DNA of 64,000 bases from Paenibacillus durus. GTDB lineage: Bacteria > Bacillota > Bacilli > Paenibacillales > Paenibacillaceae. Numbering within the stretch: the stretch's first letter is position 1; every line of letters starts with the position of its first letter. The DNA lies in assembly GCF_000756615.1 (NCBI RefSeq), contig NZ_CP009288.1:4774001-4838000 (forward strand), read 5' to 3'. A program made the translations under genes and the position numbers. Of the stretch, positions 26,720 through 36,283 are shown piece by piece. The notes below the pieces were generated by a model. It did not search any database. It saw only the letters and a program-made list of their open reading frames with translations, and had not been told where the DNA came from.

Positions 26720-28144
26720 CTAATTCGTATTCAGTTCCGTCCCGACAATTTTGGTGTTGCCATTCATTAGCAGGCTGCTCTCCTTGCAGGTTAGACTGAT
26801 TTCATCCTTCGCGGAAATGGCCACCTTTTGACCCGCGTCTATCGTGATGTCTTCTTTGGCGATCAGCTTGATCATCTGGCTGCTGGATATTTCAATTCCG
26901 CCGCTTTCATTCAGCCGGATGAAAATTTCCCCGTCCTTTCCGGTAATGACGATCTCTTCCGGGCCCATCATCAGTTCCTTGCCCGCAGCGGTACGGAACA
27001 CTTTCATATCGGGATTACCCAACTTGTTCGTCTCTCCTTCTTCGGAATTTTGGCGAACCGAGCTGCTGGCGACGCCCTCTTCTTCCTTGCTGCTGGGAAA
27101 ATACACCCGCACATGGTCGCCCACCTCCGGCATGCAGTACCAGCCGCTGCTGCCTTCAGCCGTGTACATGGAGGCATACGGGAAAGAATGCGCCCCGGAC
27201 TTGCTTTGCGTTTCATCCATATATAAGTGGATTTGTACCGTATCCTTTTGGATTCCGATCACTGTCCCTTGAATGGACGCGCCGATGATCCGCTCGTTGT
27301 ACAGCTTTCGCTGCCGAAGCCCCTGACGGGAACAGAGAATATAGCGATGCTTCAGCAGACCATTCTTCATCTCCGAGCGGGTGCTGCTCACATAGAGCAG
27401 ACGTCCCTGGAATTCAATCGCGTTGCCGATATCCAGAATCCGGTCGGTCTCCACCTCGTAAAACATGAAATCATTTTCGCCCAGCGTGTTGCCGTCGTTG
27501 GCGGTATGGTAGTGATAGTCGGCCATTTTTTTACCAACGATGTAATGGTAGTTGTCTAATTTGCCCTTGGAAGAACTGTCGAGTACACCGAAATAAAACT
27601 TGGGGTAGCTAAAGGTGGAAGCAGGCATGAGTGATGTGTAGAAACGCGAGGCCAGACGCTTGAGGAATTCCCAATCGGTCTCCTCATATTGCATCGTAAA
27701 ATTGCCGATCGACGCGCCGCCTGTGGCCTCATCCATAACATCGAATCCGGGATAGTCGGCCGCAATCAGGTCCAGCAGCTGGTCGTAGGTCATACTGTGG
27801 TTTTGGAACGAACGCTTTCTTTTTTTGACATCCAGCAGATAGGTATGGGAGACCGCCTCTACTTCCAAATAATAAACGTCGCGCAACGCCTTAATGCCCA
27901 CATTCAGCACCATGCCATGAAACAGCGGAACGGCGCTGCCGTGCTCGTCCACCTGGCTGACCTCAATGGTCGTGTCGGCTTCAGTCATTTCGACATAGCT
28001 TTCTTTCTTGTCTTCCGGTACGATTCCCGTCAAGGTTAGGCGGGCGTGATCATTCATCTCTTTGCTGATAGTAAGCTCTTGGAGGCTGACAAGTTCATAC
28101 GGGGCGATCCGCAGGTTTCCGTAGGTTAAAGATACGGTGCTCAT
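26720..28144 (-). CDS. VgrG-type spike protein, class A, cassette 1
   Basis: A 474-residue VgrG with the gp27-like start (LRIAPYELVSLQELTISKEM), MQYEETDWEFLKRLASRFYT near 155, an OB-fold (GTVIGIQKDTVQIHLYMDE, MPEVGDHVRVYFPSSKEEE) and a beta-helix ending ESSLLMNGNTKIVGTELN. No effector domain. Its start overlaps the DcrB-like stop (ATGA) with AAAGGAGGAAG upstream. It is the cassette 1 partner of the VgrG at 18728-20137. Confidence 0.88.
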   Translation of the reverse strand: MSTVSLTYGNLRIAPYELVSLQELTISKEMNDHARLTLTGIVPEDKKESYVEMTEADTTIEVSQVDEHGSAVPLFHGMVLNVGIKALRDVYYLEVEAVSHTYLLDVKKRKRSFQNHSMTYDQLLDLIAADYPGFDVMDEATGGASIGNFTMQYEETDWEFLKRLASRFYTSLMPASTFSYPKFYFGVLDSSSKGKLDNYHYIVGKKMADYHYHTANDGNTLGENDFMFYEVETDRILDIGNAIEFQGRLLYVSSTRSEMKNGLLKHRYILCSRQGLRQRKLYNERIIGASIQGTVIGIQKDTVQIHLYMDETQSKSGAHSFPYASMYTAEGSSGWYCMPEVGDHVRVYFPSSKEEEGVASSSVRQNSEEGETNKLGNPDMKVFRTAAGKELMMGPEEIVITGKDGEIFIRLNESGGIEISSSQMIKLIAKEDITIDAGQKVAISAKDEISLTCKESSLLMNGNTKIVGTELNTN

Positions 28145-28773
28145 TCCGTTCTTCCTCCTTTACCCGTTTCACTGGCATATAGAGAATCCAGCATGCCAAG
28201 CGCAACAGGTCTCCAAGCTTTACGTTCCCACTCGGTGCAATTGAAGGTGCAGATTAGCGCGCGCTTATCCAGGGAGATGAAAATAAGCAGGTTGTAAATA
28301 TTTGTGTTCAGCGCCGGGGTCATGAACTCGAGGTAGCCGAATGTTTTCTCTTCGGTCTGCCGGATACCGTCCCCGATCCATTCGCGTATCGGCTGTGTGG
28401 AGCGGGTGATTTGGGCCAAAGCATCTTTAAATTCTTCAACATCTGCTTCATCCAGTACATTGCCCGTGTGGTTTAAGGCCAAGTTCACGCTCAGATCGTC
28501 ATTGGTATAAATAAGCGGCGGTCTGCGTTCGGAGGGATATTTCAGAGCCGCTTCCCGCTGCGTCATCAGCCGGAATGTCTTGGGCATGGTCATCCTAACC
28601 CGTCCGTCAAACCATTCTTGCTCCCGGAACAGTATCTTTTCTCCCTCAATTTCGACCAATAAACCGGATAGATCGGCTTTGCCTCGAAGGGTGGTCTGCG
28701 CAGGTTGCTCAACATTCGGAACAGCATCTGTCTTATGAAGCATTGCCATGATCTTCTCATCCATCGGCTTCAT
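28141..28773 (-). CDS. DcrB/Eag-type chaperone-like protein, cassette 1
   Basis: A 210-residue DcrB/DUF1795-like protein. After an N-terminal extension of about 50 residues the domain runs from RMTMPKTFRLMTQREAALKY through NDDLSVNLALNHTG to TFGYLEFMTPALNTNIYN and RALICTFNCTEWERKAW. Eag chaperones of this fold bind effector transmembrane segments in T6SS, and the effector VgrG downstream does carry such hydrophobic segments. ATG 28773 follows AAAGGAGG. It opens cassette 1 of spike/effector genes. Confidence 0.72.
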   Translation of the reverse strand: MKPMDEKIMAMLHKTDAVPNVEQPAQTTLRGKADLSGLLVEIEGEKILFREQEWFDGRVRMTMPKTFRLMTQREAALKYPSERRPPLIYTNDDLSVNLALNHTGNVLDEADVEEFKDALAQITRSTQPIREWIGDGIRQTEEKTFGYLEFMTPALNTNIYNLLIFISLDKRALICTFNCTEWERKAWRPVALGMLDSLYASETGKGGRTE

Positions 28774-28812
28774 CCGTATTACCTCCTTTTTGAGCGCTAT
28801 TTATATAAAAAA

Positions 28813-29586
28813 TCAATCCACCAGCATCCGCTGCGGTCCATTGCGTGCCGCTCCATAAGACCGGTGTCCGCCTTGCTCCTCAAGCACACGGACCAGCGCC
28901 TGATGCAGCTTCACAGGATCATCATCCGGAAGGGATGAACCTGAGCGGGCAGCCAAATAATGCAGTATCGCTTCCAGTTCAATCTTCTCCTCGTTCAAAC
29001 ACAACAGAGCAAACGAGAGATCAAGCGGATCTCTGCTGCCCTTCCCGATCAATTCTCTGGCAAAGAGCTTTAGAATGATTGGGGACAAGGTTCCTCCCCC
29101 GCAGCCTGCATGTAGGGCGCGAATGAAGTTCAACGTATTGTACTCGGTGGACAGGTCGGCGAAATCGATATATCCAGAGCGCAGAACGGCCCCTTCCTTA
29201 AGCTTGAATCTGGCCAGTTCCTGTTCGATGTCCCCGTGCTGGTTCTCCTCCAGCACAACGGTTCCGGCATGTCTGTCAAAATCGGCAGAGGATTGCCCCT
29301 CTTCAAACCGCACCTTCAGCACCATCTCCCGCCCCGTTGCCGCATAAGGAACCTCCTGCTCTTCTTCCATCAGGTACAGCCGCCCGGCGTACTTGATAAT
29401 GCCTGGGGAGATGCATAGAACATCCTCCCTGACACTGACATTTGTTCCCGCTATGATTCCGTCCGAGTAATCCTGATAACGGATATCGAGGAAGGAGCGC
29501 GGATAGTCCCGCAGATTTTCCAGCATGCCCGTCTTCAGAATCCGGCCTTTCTCAAATTTCGGTACGATGTGGGTAAACAATAACAC
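28813..29586 (-). CDS. Conserved operon protein, possible baseplate or spike-hub part
   Basis: About 257 residues and no family I can name. The first 120 residues look like a beta-rich attachment domain (HIVPKFEKGRILKTGMLEN, DGIIAGTNVSVREDVLCISP, GIIKYAGRLYLMEEEQEV). The rest is helical with an LFARELIGKGSRDPLDLSFA stretch. The start is unsure: GTG 29586 or TTG 29580 sit just after AAAGGAG; the upstream ATG 29607 lacks a site. It lies between the Hsp70-like gene and the cassette, so a structural part joining baseplate and spike is the best guess. Confidence 0.6.
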   Translation of the reverse strand: MLLFTHIVPKFEKGRILKTGMLENLRDYPRSFLDIRYQDYSDGIIAGTNVSVREDVLCISPGIIKYAGRLYLMEEEQEVPYAATGREMVLKVRFEEGQSSADFDRHAGTVVLEENQHGDIEQELARFKLKEGAVLRSGYIDFADLSTEYNTLNFIRALHAGCGGGTLSPIILKLFARELIGKGSRDPLDLSFALLCLNEEKIELEAILHYLAARSGSSLPDDDPVKLHQALVRVLEEQGGHRSYGAARNGPQRMLVD

Positions 29587-29716
29587 TCCGCTCCTTTCGA
29601 GTGGCATACGCCGTATCTGCGCATAGGCTGCTTACACGCACATACGCTTGCTGTAAATCATCCGCTACTTGTACGCATATGCGCCGCGTCCCTGCTTGGG
29701 CACTGCTAGACCGCCG

Positions 29717-32368
29717 TTACTTTGTTCCGTCAAAAAAGTCCAGTTCGGACAGATCGCTCTCAAACGCGAAGAACCGTTTCGCGCCAAGCTCCAGAATTTC
29801 ATTCTGCCGCGCGACCGGCACAACGTGAAATCCCCAGCGGCTGCCTCCGGAGAGTACAAAATATTTGGTTTCACCGTTGCGGATCGAATCTGTGTCATCC
29901 TGGGGAATCCCCTCGCCGTACAGCTCCGCGATATTCTCATACGTGATTTGCCGGAACTCGTTCGGCCGGCGCTGGTATACATGACGTTGCCGGAGCGCCC
30001 CTCCGTGCGCAGTCAGGAAAAATTCCACTTCAACCGCCTGCGACGGCCGGGAAATAAAACCGCCGGAACGGCTCGGCGTCAGGCTCTCCACCAGTTCCTT
30101 CTCCTGGCCGGTATGCGTATACGCGCTGACCGTATACGGTATCACCGGAATATGATCGGTAATGAACGGCTCAATCCGCCCCATTTTCTTCGCATTGAGA
30201 TAACGGATCGCCCCGCGCACGCACGCCAGCTTCAGCTCTGGCACCCTGTCCTGCTCCTCGGCCTTTTGCCGGAATTCAATGCTTCGCCCCGGAACAAATT
30301 CCTTCAAGGCTTCACGGAACACGTCAATGCGGCAGCTCTGTCCGGTCAGCTTGATGATTGAATAATCCTGCAGACGCCCATCCTGATAGAAGTCCTCCAG
30401 AAACTTACGCACAATGCCGTAAATATCCGCCTTGACCAACTGCTGGATTTCGCGGATGTTAAAGATGACATCTGGCAGACTGTACTCGTCCCGGAACCTT
30501 CCGTTCTCCACCACCGACACCATCCACCGGTTCATGACCGCAATATTTAGGTCGCTGTCGGCTGACCGCACCTGTTCCGCTTCGAAACGGCTTCGGAGAA
30601 TACCGGTCCGCCGGAAAAATTCGCGCTTCATCTGCTCCGCCGCGTCCCACAGCAGATGGAAATTGCCGAGCACCCGCTGGTATTCGTCGCGGCTGGCCTG
30701 CTCGTACTGCCTGAACGCGGTCGGCAGAATCGCCTCGGCTTCACGGTAACGCCGCTCCAGCCCTGCATATACGGCCTCTACGCCGTATTCATCGACGTAC
30801 CGGTATAAGTCGCCGGACGGAATGCCGATCAGGGCGTCGATGTCCGTGTCGGGGAGACGGGTCTCAGCCGCATAGTAGCCGGCGAATACGATTTTCATAA
30901 ACTGCATAATCCGGTAGGTCAAATTGTTGCCGCCAAAATTGGTGTCTCCGTTCTCATACGTGGTATGGATGTCCAGTTTGTAAGCAATCCGCCCGTCCTC
31001 GATCCTGAAGCGGCATGACGACAAATCCGTTGTCCCGCCTCCGCAATCGATAACCAGCGCCTGATATTCTTTCCCGTCGGCGAATGTCCCCTTGTCCATC
31101 TGGTCGGCCAGCGTATTGTAGAGAACGGCCAGCCCTTCGTCCAGAGCATCCTTGGCTTCAATCCGGTACTCCGGCAGAATCTCGCTGAACATCTCGATAA
31201 ACTGTGCCTTCAGCTTCACAGGGGAGGACAGATGCAGATGCTGAAACCGGCATTTGAACTGCTGCTCCGCTGTCCCGACTACATGCCGGATGAACGCGGC
31301 CAGTATCTCGCTGCGCGGAGCCCGCGCCGTATTCCCATCCGGGTCCATCAGCTCTTCCTGCCGCCTGTAATCATTGACCCAGCGCTTAATGCCGCGCATG
31401 ACCGTGGCCCGGCTGCCGGGCACTCTGCCGCCCCGAAGCGCCTCTTCCCCGAAGGCATAGACAATATGCTGCGGAATCGCGCAATTCTCCACACTGACGG
31501 CTGTCGGCAGTACTTCGATCCACTCCCCGCCCGGTCCGTCCGCTCCCGGGAAAGAGACGTAATTGACCGCATCAAGCCGGACATGTCTGGTGCCGTTCGG
31601 ATCAGGTGCAGACACGTAGGAACTGTCCAAATAAGCCCCTGCCGTTGTGTTGGAGGTGCCGAAATCAATAGCCAGCACCGCATCAGTCAGCTCGGGCCTC
31701 TGGATAATCAGCTCCGCCACGGGAATGCGGATGGCGTGCAGGGTCGACGGCAGCAGCGGCTTGTCCCCGTAGTAGGCATCGTACAAATATTCCGATTCCT
31801 GCCGCCTGAAGAACAGCAGACTGTATTGCTGGTTCGCGGTCTGCCGCAGCTCGGCCGAGCTGTGCCGGGCCAGAAAATAGACTCCCGCCTCCGTCTCATC
31901 CTTGACCAGATTCAGCACGCCGCACAGCTCCCCAAGAGCATTGACGATCAGCACATTGGATTCGGCCAGCCAATGAAGATCCGATTCCACCCGGAATCCG
32001 TCCATGCGGCCAAGCCGGATTTCCTCGTACAGCACGATTTTGGCCGGAACGCGAATATGTCCCGCTTCCTGCCGGTCAGTGCCGAGCCGCCTGTGCAGCG
32101 CCGCCTCCAGCCGCTCGAACCCTCCCGGATTCGGTCTGCCGATCAGTTGGCTGCTGTCGGCCCCCCGGAAACGCAGAATCAGCGCGATTAATTCCTCGCG
32201 TTCGAGCCGCTTAGCGAGCCCTTCCACCAGCCGCTCTTTGTCACAGATGCCCCGGAGCTGAAACGTCGTCATCTGCTCCAGCTCCGCCCGTGTAAATCTG
32301 GCTGTGAACCGGACCCCAGCGCTCTCCATGGAGTGGTTGTACAGCCGATAGGTATAAGGTCCGTTCAT
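29717..32368 (-). CDS. Hsp70-like ATPase of the injection operon
   Basis: An 883-residue protein. Residues 1-230 start with a helical segment resembling a SAP-like motif (MTTFQLRGICDKERLVEGLA) and a beta region. The Hsp70/actin ATPase follows: LAIDFGTSNTTAGAY near 230 (phosphate 1), LVIDCGGGTTDLSSC near 435 (phosphate 2), IIKLTGQSCRIDVFREALKE near 670 (adenosine region). The usual DnaK substrate-binding domain is not evident; the C-terminus is another beta-rich stretch. Hsp70-like proteins of this sort (SrfB/YegD-like) are of unclear role. With the J-domain gene at 38412-38864 it may handle assembly or recycling of the machine, since no ClpV gene is present. Confidence 0.8.
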   Translation of the reverse strand: MNGPYTYRLYNHSMESAGVRFTARFTRAELEQMTTFQLRGICDKERLVEGLAKRLEREELIALILRFRGADSSQLIGRPNPGGFERLEAALHRRLGTDRQEAGHIRVPAKIVLYEEIRLGRMDGFRVESDLHWLAESNVLIVNALGELCGVLNLVKDETEAGVYFLARHSSAELRQTANQQYSLLFFRRQESEYLYDAYYGDKPLLPSTLHAIRIPVAELIIQRPELTDAVLAIDFGTSNTTAGAYLDSSYVSAPDPNGTRHVRLDAVNYVSFPGADGPGGEWIEVLPTAVSVENCAIPQHIVYAFGEEALRGGRVPGSRATVMRGIKRWVNDYRRQEELMDPDGNTARAPRSEILAAFIRHVVGTAEQQFKCRFQHLHLSSPVKLKAQFIEMFSEILPEYRIEAKDALDEGLAVLYNTLADQMDKGTFADGKEYQALVIDCGGGTTDLSSCRFRIEDGRIAYKLDIHTTYENGDTNFGGNNLTYRIMQFMKIVFAGYYAAETRLPDTDIDALIGIPSGDLYRYVDEYGVEAVYAGLERRYREAEAILPTAFRQYEQASRDEYQRVLGNFHLLWDAAEQMKREFFRRTGILRSRFEAEQVRSADSDLNIAVMNRWMVSVVENGRFRDEYSLPDVIFNIREIQQLVKADIYGIVRKFLEDFYQDGRLQDYSIIKLTGQSCRIDVFREALKEFVPGRSIEFRQKAEEQDRVPELKLACVRGAIRYLNAKKMGRIEPFITDHIPVIPYTVSAYTHTGQEKELVESLTPSRSGGFISRPSQAVEVEFFLTAHGGALRQRHVYQRRPNEFRQITYENIAELYGEGIPQDDTDSIRNGETKYFVLSGGSRWGFHVVPVARQNEILELGAKRFFAFESDLSELDFFDGTK

Positions 32369-32409
32369 CCTTCACATGTCCTTTCTTCTTGTCGCAGCCG
32401 CGTTCGTTA

Positions 32410-33099
32410 CTAATACAGCGCAATCGCGTCCATCCGCATGGTCAATTCCGTTCCCAGCACCCCGAAATGCCGGCTCCAATAAAGCTCCGTTTGAAAGCGG
32501 GGCGGCAGGAACAGCTCCAGAATCAGCTCGACGCGGATGCGGGCGGCTTCATCCTCTTCCCGTCCTACATAGATGAGCAGTTCATCCTTTTCTTCACAGT
32601 TGGCATAGATCACAGAACCGGAGAATAGACGCTTCATCATCTCCTTGAACAGATGCACAGCCTCCCCTGTTTCATACAGCCGCAAAATCCCTTCGGCCAC
32701 CGTCTCCTGCTCCTCCTGCTCCAGCCTTGAGAAATACTCGCGAATTCGGCCGCCGAACAGCCCGCTGCTGATATCCCGCCGTACAAACCGGATATAATAC
32801 TCCCGCCGGTTCATCCCCTGATGCAAATCGATTTCCGCCAGAAAATGCATCAAAAGATCAAACAGCGTATCCCGCAGCTCCTCGTCGCCGGTCAAATCCG
32901 GAGCGAACAAATCGCGGAAAATATCGTAAAACCGGTAGTAGGGATTGATTTCGAGCACCTGTCCGGGTGATATCGCATTCAGCTCCGGAAGACTGAGCTC
33001 CATATAAGGCGAATAGGTCTGCGCCGGCACAAAGCGGATATCGGCGGCATCGGCCTGAAGATTGCGGATTCGCATCACGACATCCCAGATGTAATTCAT
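32410..33099 (-). CDS. Conserved operon protein, candidate baseplate component
   Basis: A 229-residue protein without a recognised domain. It starts MNYIWDVVMRIRNLQ, has a YSPYMELSLPELNAISPG segment, a helical middle and a C-terminus of LELFLPPRFQTELYW and LGTELTMRMDAIAL. Its start overlaps the stop of the preceding gene (ATGA), so the two products probably form a complex in equal amounts. Its size and pairing with the 435-residue protein recall TssG next to TssF in T6SS baseplates, but I see no sequence proof. Confidence 0.6.
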   Translation of the reverse strand: MNYIWDVVMRIRNLQADAADIRFVPAQTYSPYMELSLPELNAISPGQVLEINPYYRFYDIFRDLFAPDLTGDEELRDTLFDLLMHFLAEIDLHQGMNRREYYIRFVRRDISSGLFGGRIREYFSRLEQEEQETVAEGILRLYETGEAVHLFKEMMKRLFSGSVIYANCEEKDELLIYVGREEDEAARIRVELILELFLPPRFQTELYWSRHFGVLGTELTMRMDAIALY

Positions 33100-34403
33100 A
33101 CCCACACCCCTTCACAGCGGTATTCGGGAAAATACATCTGCACCTCCGAGACGACGAAGCTCATCAGATCGCCGATCATAAACGGCGGGACCGATTTCGC
33201 TCCTTGAGCACCCCCCGAAGGCTTGAACCCGAGCCGCATGACCAGCTTGCCTGTTTCCGTGCGGACGTTATCGCTGACGAACGGATTGAGTGGATAGGTC
33301 AGCGGCAAAGCTTGTCGCCCGTCCGGTTCAATAATCTCGACACCTTCCAGCTCCAACACTTCGGCAGCTTCAAAAGAGTGAACAATGCGCGCGATCTCCG
33401 CCCTGGCGCGCACCACCATCGCCTGCTTGCGGGCATACCTCTCGGTAAAGCTGTCCCGCCGGCGGTTCGATACCAGCTTATACAGCTGCCGTCCGAGCCG
33501 GATCTCTACCGGCTTTGTGACTTTCAGCACCTCCCACATGCCTGCTTTCTCGCGCGGAGTCACAACGGTCAGCTCGTGCTCGGAGCGCTTGATATAGCGT
33601 ATTTCCCCTTCCCCGGCGGCGCGGACCAAATAACCGTGCTCCACACCGGTTTTGCGCAGGGGCAGCACATGCTCATAATTCACCCGGTCAATGGCCGGGA
33701 CGGGAAAGCCGCTGTTCTTCAGCGACAGCCGCTCCACATTCCAAAGAGGGATCACCCCCTGACGGCTGTAAGCGTCGAATTCCTCCAGTGAAACCGTAAT
33801 CTCCCGGATCTCCTCATGCGGTCCGGGCTCTCCTTCGCCTCCGGTCAGCAGCACATCGACGAATTTATACGCGTAAGGATGATTCACCGTCTTCCACGGA
33901 ATTCCGTTGTCCAGAAACACCTGATATAATTTTTCAATTTCATGGATATACCTCTTGTCCTGTCTCAACCGGATATCAATCCGGTAAGAGCCGGCATCCG
34001 TAACGACCTGACCATGAAAGACGCGTCCGCTCTGGATGAGCCGCTGCACCTCACCGGTCTCTATTTCCAGAAACAGCCCGAACAGTTTCAACTCGCCGCC
34101 TTCGCGAATAATCGAAGCGACGCTGCTCATATCCACCGTGCTGTCCGTATGATCCGACGGCAGCATCGGATACAGGAACTCATGAATCGGGTCGAAATCC
34201 TCCCGGGAACACATGGAGACGAAGATATCGTACCGTTGTCCGTCATCCTCCAATTCATGGAAGACGCGCTGCTCCAGCTTGCGTGTCATTTCTTCCTGAT
34301 ATTCCACCAGATTCAGGAACACACCGGTCATGAGATTTTTCAAAATCTGCCGCTGCTGCAGATCCTCCATCCTGCCCAGCCGGTCCTGTACAAGCTCCTT
34401 CAT
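33096..34403 (-). CDS. Conserved operon protein, candidate baseplate component (larger partner)
   Basis: A 435-residue soluble protein. The first 60 residues are helical (LQQRQILKNLMTGVFLNLVE), followed by mixed beta regions (DRVNYEHVLPLRKTGVEHGY) and a C-terminal MRLGFKPSGGAQG. No named domain is visible to me; homologues carry uninformative names in databases. It is followed by and overlaps the 229-residue gene. By elimination these two are the best candidates for the baseplate wedge that a sheath and spike system must have. ATG 34403 has GAGGGG upstream. Confidence 0.6.
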   Translation of the reverse strand: MKELVQDRLGRMEDLQQRQILKNLMTGVFLNLVEYQEEMTRKLEQRVFHELEDDGQRYDIFVSMCSREDFDPIHEFLYPMLPSDHTDSTVDMSSVASIIREGGELKLFGLFLEIETGEVQRLIQSGRVFHGQVVTDAGSYRIDIRLRQDKRYIHEIEKLYQVFLDNGIPWKTVNHPYAYKFVDVLLTGGEGEPGPHEEIREITVSLEEFDAYSRQGVIPLWNVERLSLKNSGFPVPAIDRVNYEHVLPLRKTGVEHGYLVRAAGEGEIRYIKRSEHELTVVTPREKAGMWEVLKVTKPVEIRLGRQLYKLVSNRRRDSFTERYARKQAMVVRARAEIARIVHSFEAAEVLELEGVEIIEPDGRQALPLTYPLNPFVSDNVRTETGKLVMRLGFKPSGGAQGAKSVPPFMIGDLMSFVVSEVQMYFPEYRCEGVWV

Positions 34404-34466
34404 CCCCCTCAGCTCCTCTCCCTTAAGTTCGCTGCTCCTTGCGCTGCTGCCACCCTATAAGTTCCT

Positions 34467-36248
34467 CTAAGCTCCTCCCGCAGCATCGCCAGTCTCCGCT
34501 GCATCCTTAGCCGCATCCGGCGCAGGCTGCCCAGATGCAGGCTGCCCGGAAGCTGCCTGCCCGGATGTCTTGCTCGGAGCCTCATTTACTTCTGCAGCCT
34601 GTTCGGCCGCAGCTTGCTCTGCCGCAGCCTGCTCTGCAACCGCCTCCTCCGCCGCAGCCTGGTCTGCGGCTTCCTGCTCCTTGGCAAGCGTGGCCGCTTC
34701 CGCCTGCTGTTTGGCGATTTTCTTATCCTCAATCTTCGAAATAGTGCGCTCCACGGCCACTACGCTCTCCAGTTTGCCTATTGCCTGATAGATTTCCTCT
34801 GCATCGTTGTAGGCATCAATCGCTCCGTCGAAATCCTCTGCTTCCAGCAAGCGTTTTCCCCGGGCTTCCAATTGTCCGGCACGGATCTCCTGAATCTCCC
34901 GCTTCAAAGCCGCGATCTTGTCCTGGGTCTCCTGTTTCTTCTTGGTAATGATCTCGATCGCCGCATCATAACCGGCTTCCGTTGCCGCCGTATTCGCCTT
35001 GTTGTATAACGTCAGCGCACCCATATAATCCTGACCTTGAAATTTCAGATCCGCTGTATCCATCTGCTTCCGGATGGCGGCGTAGTCATCCAGACTTTCA
35101 AGCTTGTGCTCAATATCGTCGCTGTCCGAGGGCAGGTAGACCTTCGCCGCTTTTAATGCCTTTTCATAGCTGACTTTCGCATTCTCAAAATCACCCTTAT
35201 CTACGTATCCGTCGCCGTCAACCATTGCCTGGGAAATGTTCTGTTTGTTTACGTACAGCTTTTTGCTGATTTTGTCATTCGCTTTAGTGGCCGCATTTTT
35301 GGCTTCACTGTACGCTTTCAGAGATTTTTCGAAATCGCCCATATGTGCGTAGTCATCACCTTGATTTCCGTATTGAATCATATCTTCAATCGCCTCGGCC
35401 TTTTTTTGCGCCGCTTTCGCCGCGTAGATCCATGCACCGCCGCCCGCCAGCATCAGCGCCAGCGCCCCAATGACGATCCGCTTGATCAACTTGCGGCGGT
35501 TCTTCGGCTTTTCTTGAAAAATCTTATCTATGTACACCGCTGCCGCCGTGTAATTCGGCACCGTCCGCAGTTGGCGGCTGAGCAGCACCTCTTCCAGCGT
35601 GTCGGTCAGCGCATTCGGGTCCTTCGCCTCTTCCAGCGCGCCCAGCATTTCCGCCAGTTCGACGTTTCCCCACATACCGGGGGTGGCAAGCAGCAGAACG
35701 TCCCCGTCGGCCAACAGGGTTTTCTTGGATAAGAAGCTCCGGCTTTTTCCCGGTTTGCCAAGGTACTCAAGAAGGTTCCCGCGCTCTTCATGCAAGGTTG
35801 CCGCTTCCTCCGGGATGCGCCCTTCATCCGCCATCGCCTGGGCCAAGCTGTGATCCCTGCTACGAAAATTCAGCCTGCCTCCGCGAAAGTGGTACAGCCT
35901 GACATTCCCGCACGAAGCGTATACCATGCGCGTATAGTCCGTGACGACCGCCAGCAGACTGGCTTTCAGCCGAACGCGGCGGCTCTCGAATTGCAGCCAT
36001 TCCTGCGCATCCCGCAGACCTTCCTTCAAACGCCGCTTTGACATAAACGGCTTTTCCATGAAGTTCTCCAGCACGGCCTTTGCCGCCATCTCGGCGCTCC
36101 TCACCTCCTGGTCGGTATCGAGTCCGTGGGCCAGTACATAGCAAGCCATATCATCCGTCTCCATATAAGCGAAATAATCGCGGTTGTCGATATGGGAACC
36201 TGCTTCTGATACGAAGCCGGTCACGAACTGGCTGTTCTCCTTACGCAT
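34467..36248 (-). CDS. Membrane protein with degenerate PP2C domain and TPR-like C-terminal region
   Basis: A 593-residue protein. Residues 1-240 have the PP2C fold order but catalytic residues are missing: AHGLD stands where ADGMG is usual, SCGNVRL where GDSR is, and LATPGMWG where SDGLW is. So it is probably a pseudophosphatase. After KRIVIGALALMLAGGGAWIY (one membrane helix, about 265-290) come TPR-like helices (DYAHMGDFEKSLKAYSEAK, YVDKGDFENAKVSYEKALK, DYMGALTLYNKANTAA) and an Ala/Gln/Glu-rich tail. The long helical part would lie outside the cell if the PP2C part is inside. ATG 36248 follows AAAGGGGAAGG. Confidence 0.78.
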   Translation of the reverse strand: MRKENSQFVTGFVSEAGSHIDNRDYFAYMETDDMACYVLAHGLDTDQEVRSAEMAAKAVLENFMEKPFMSKRRLKEGLRDAQEWLQFESRRVRLKASLLAVVTDYTRMVYASCGNVRLYHFRGGRLNFRSRDHSLAQAMADEGRIPEEAATLHEERGNLLEYLGKPGKSRSFLSKKTLLADGDVLLLATPGMWGNVELAEMLGALEEAKDPNALTDTLEEVLLSRQLRTVPNYTAAAVYIDKIFQEKPKNRRKLIKRIVIGALALMLAGGGAWIYAAKAAQKKAEAIEDMIQYGNQGDDYAHMGDFEKSLKAYSEAKNAATKANDKISKKLYVNKQNISQAMVDGDGYVDKGDFENAKVSYEKALKAAKVYLPSDSDDIEHKLESLDDYAAIRKQMDTADLKFQGQDYMGALTLYNKANTAATEAGYDAAIEIITKKKQETQDKIAALKREIQEIRAGQLEARGKRLLEAEDFDGAIDAYNDAEEIYQAIGKLESVVAVERTISKIEDKKIAKQQAEAATLAKEQEAADQAAAEEAVAEQAAAEQAAAEQAAEVNEAPSKTSGQAASGQPASGQPAPDAAKDAAETGDAAGGA

Positions 36249-36283
36249 GCTTACCTTCCCCTTTACATTTCTCCCCCCGAACT

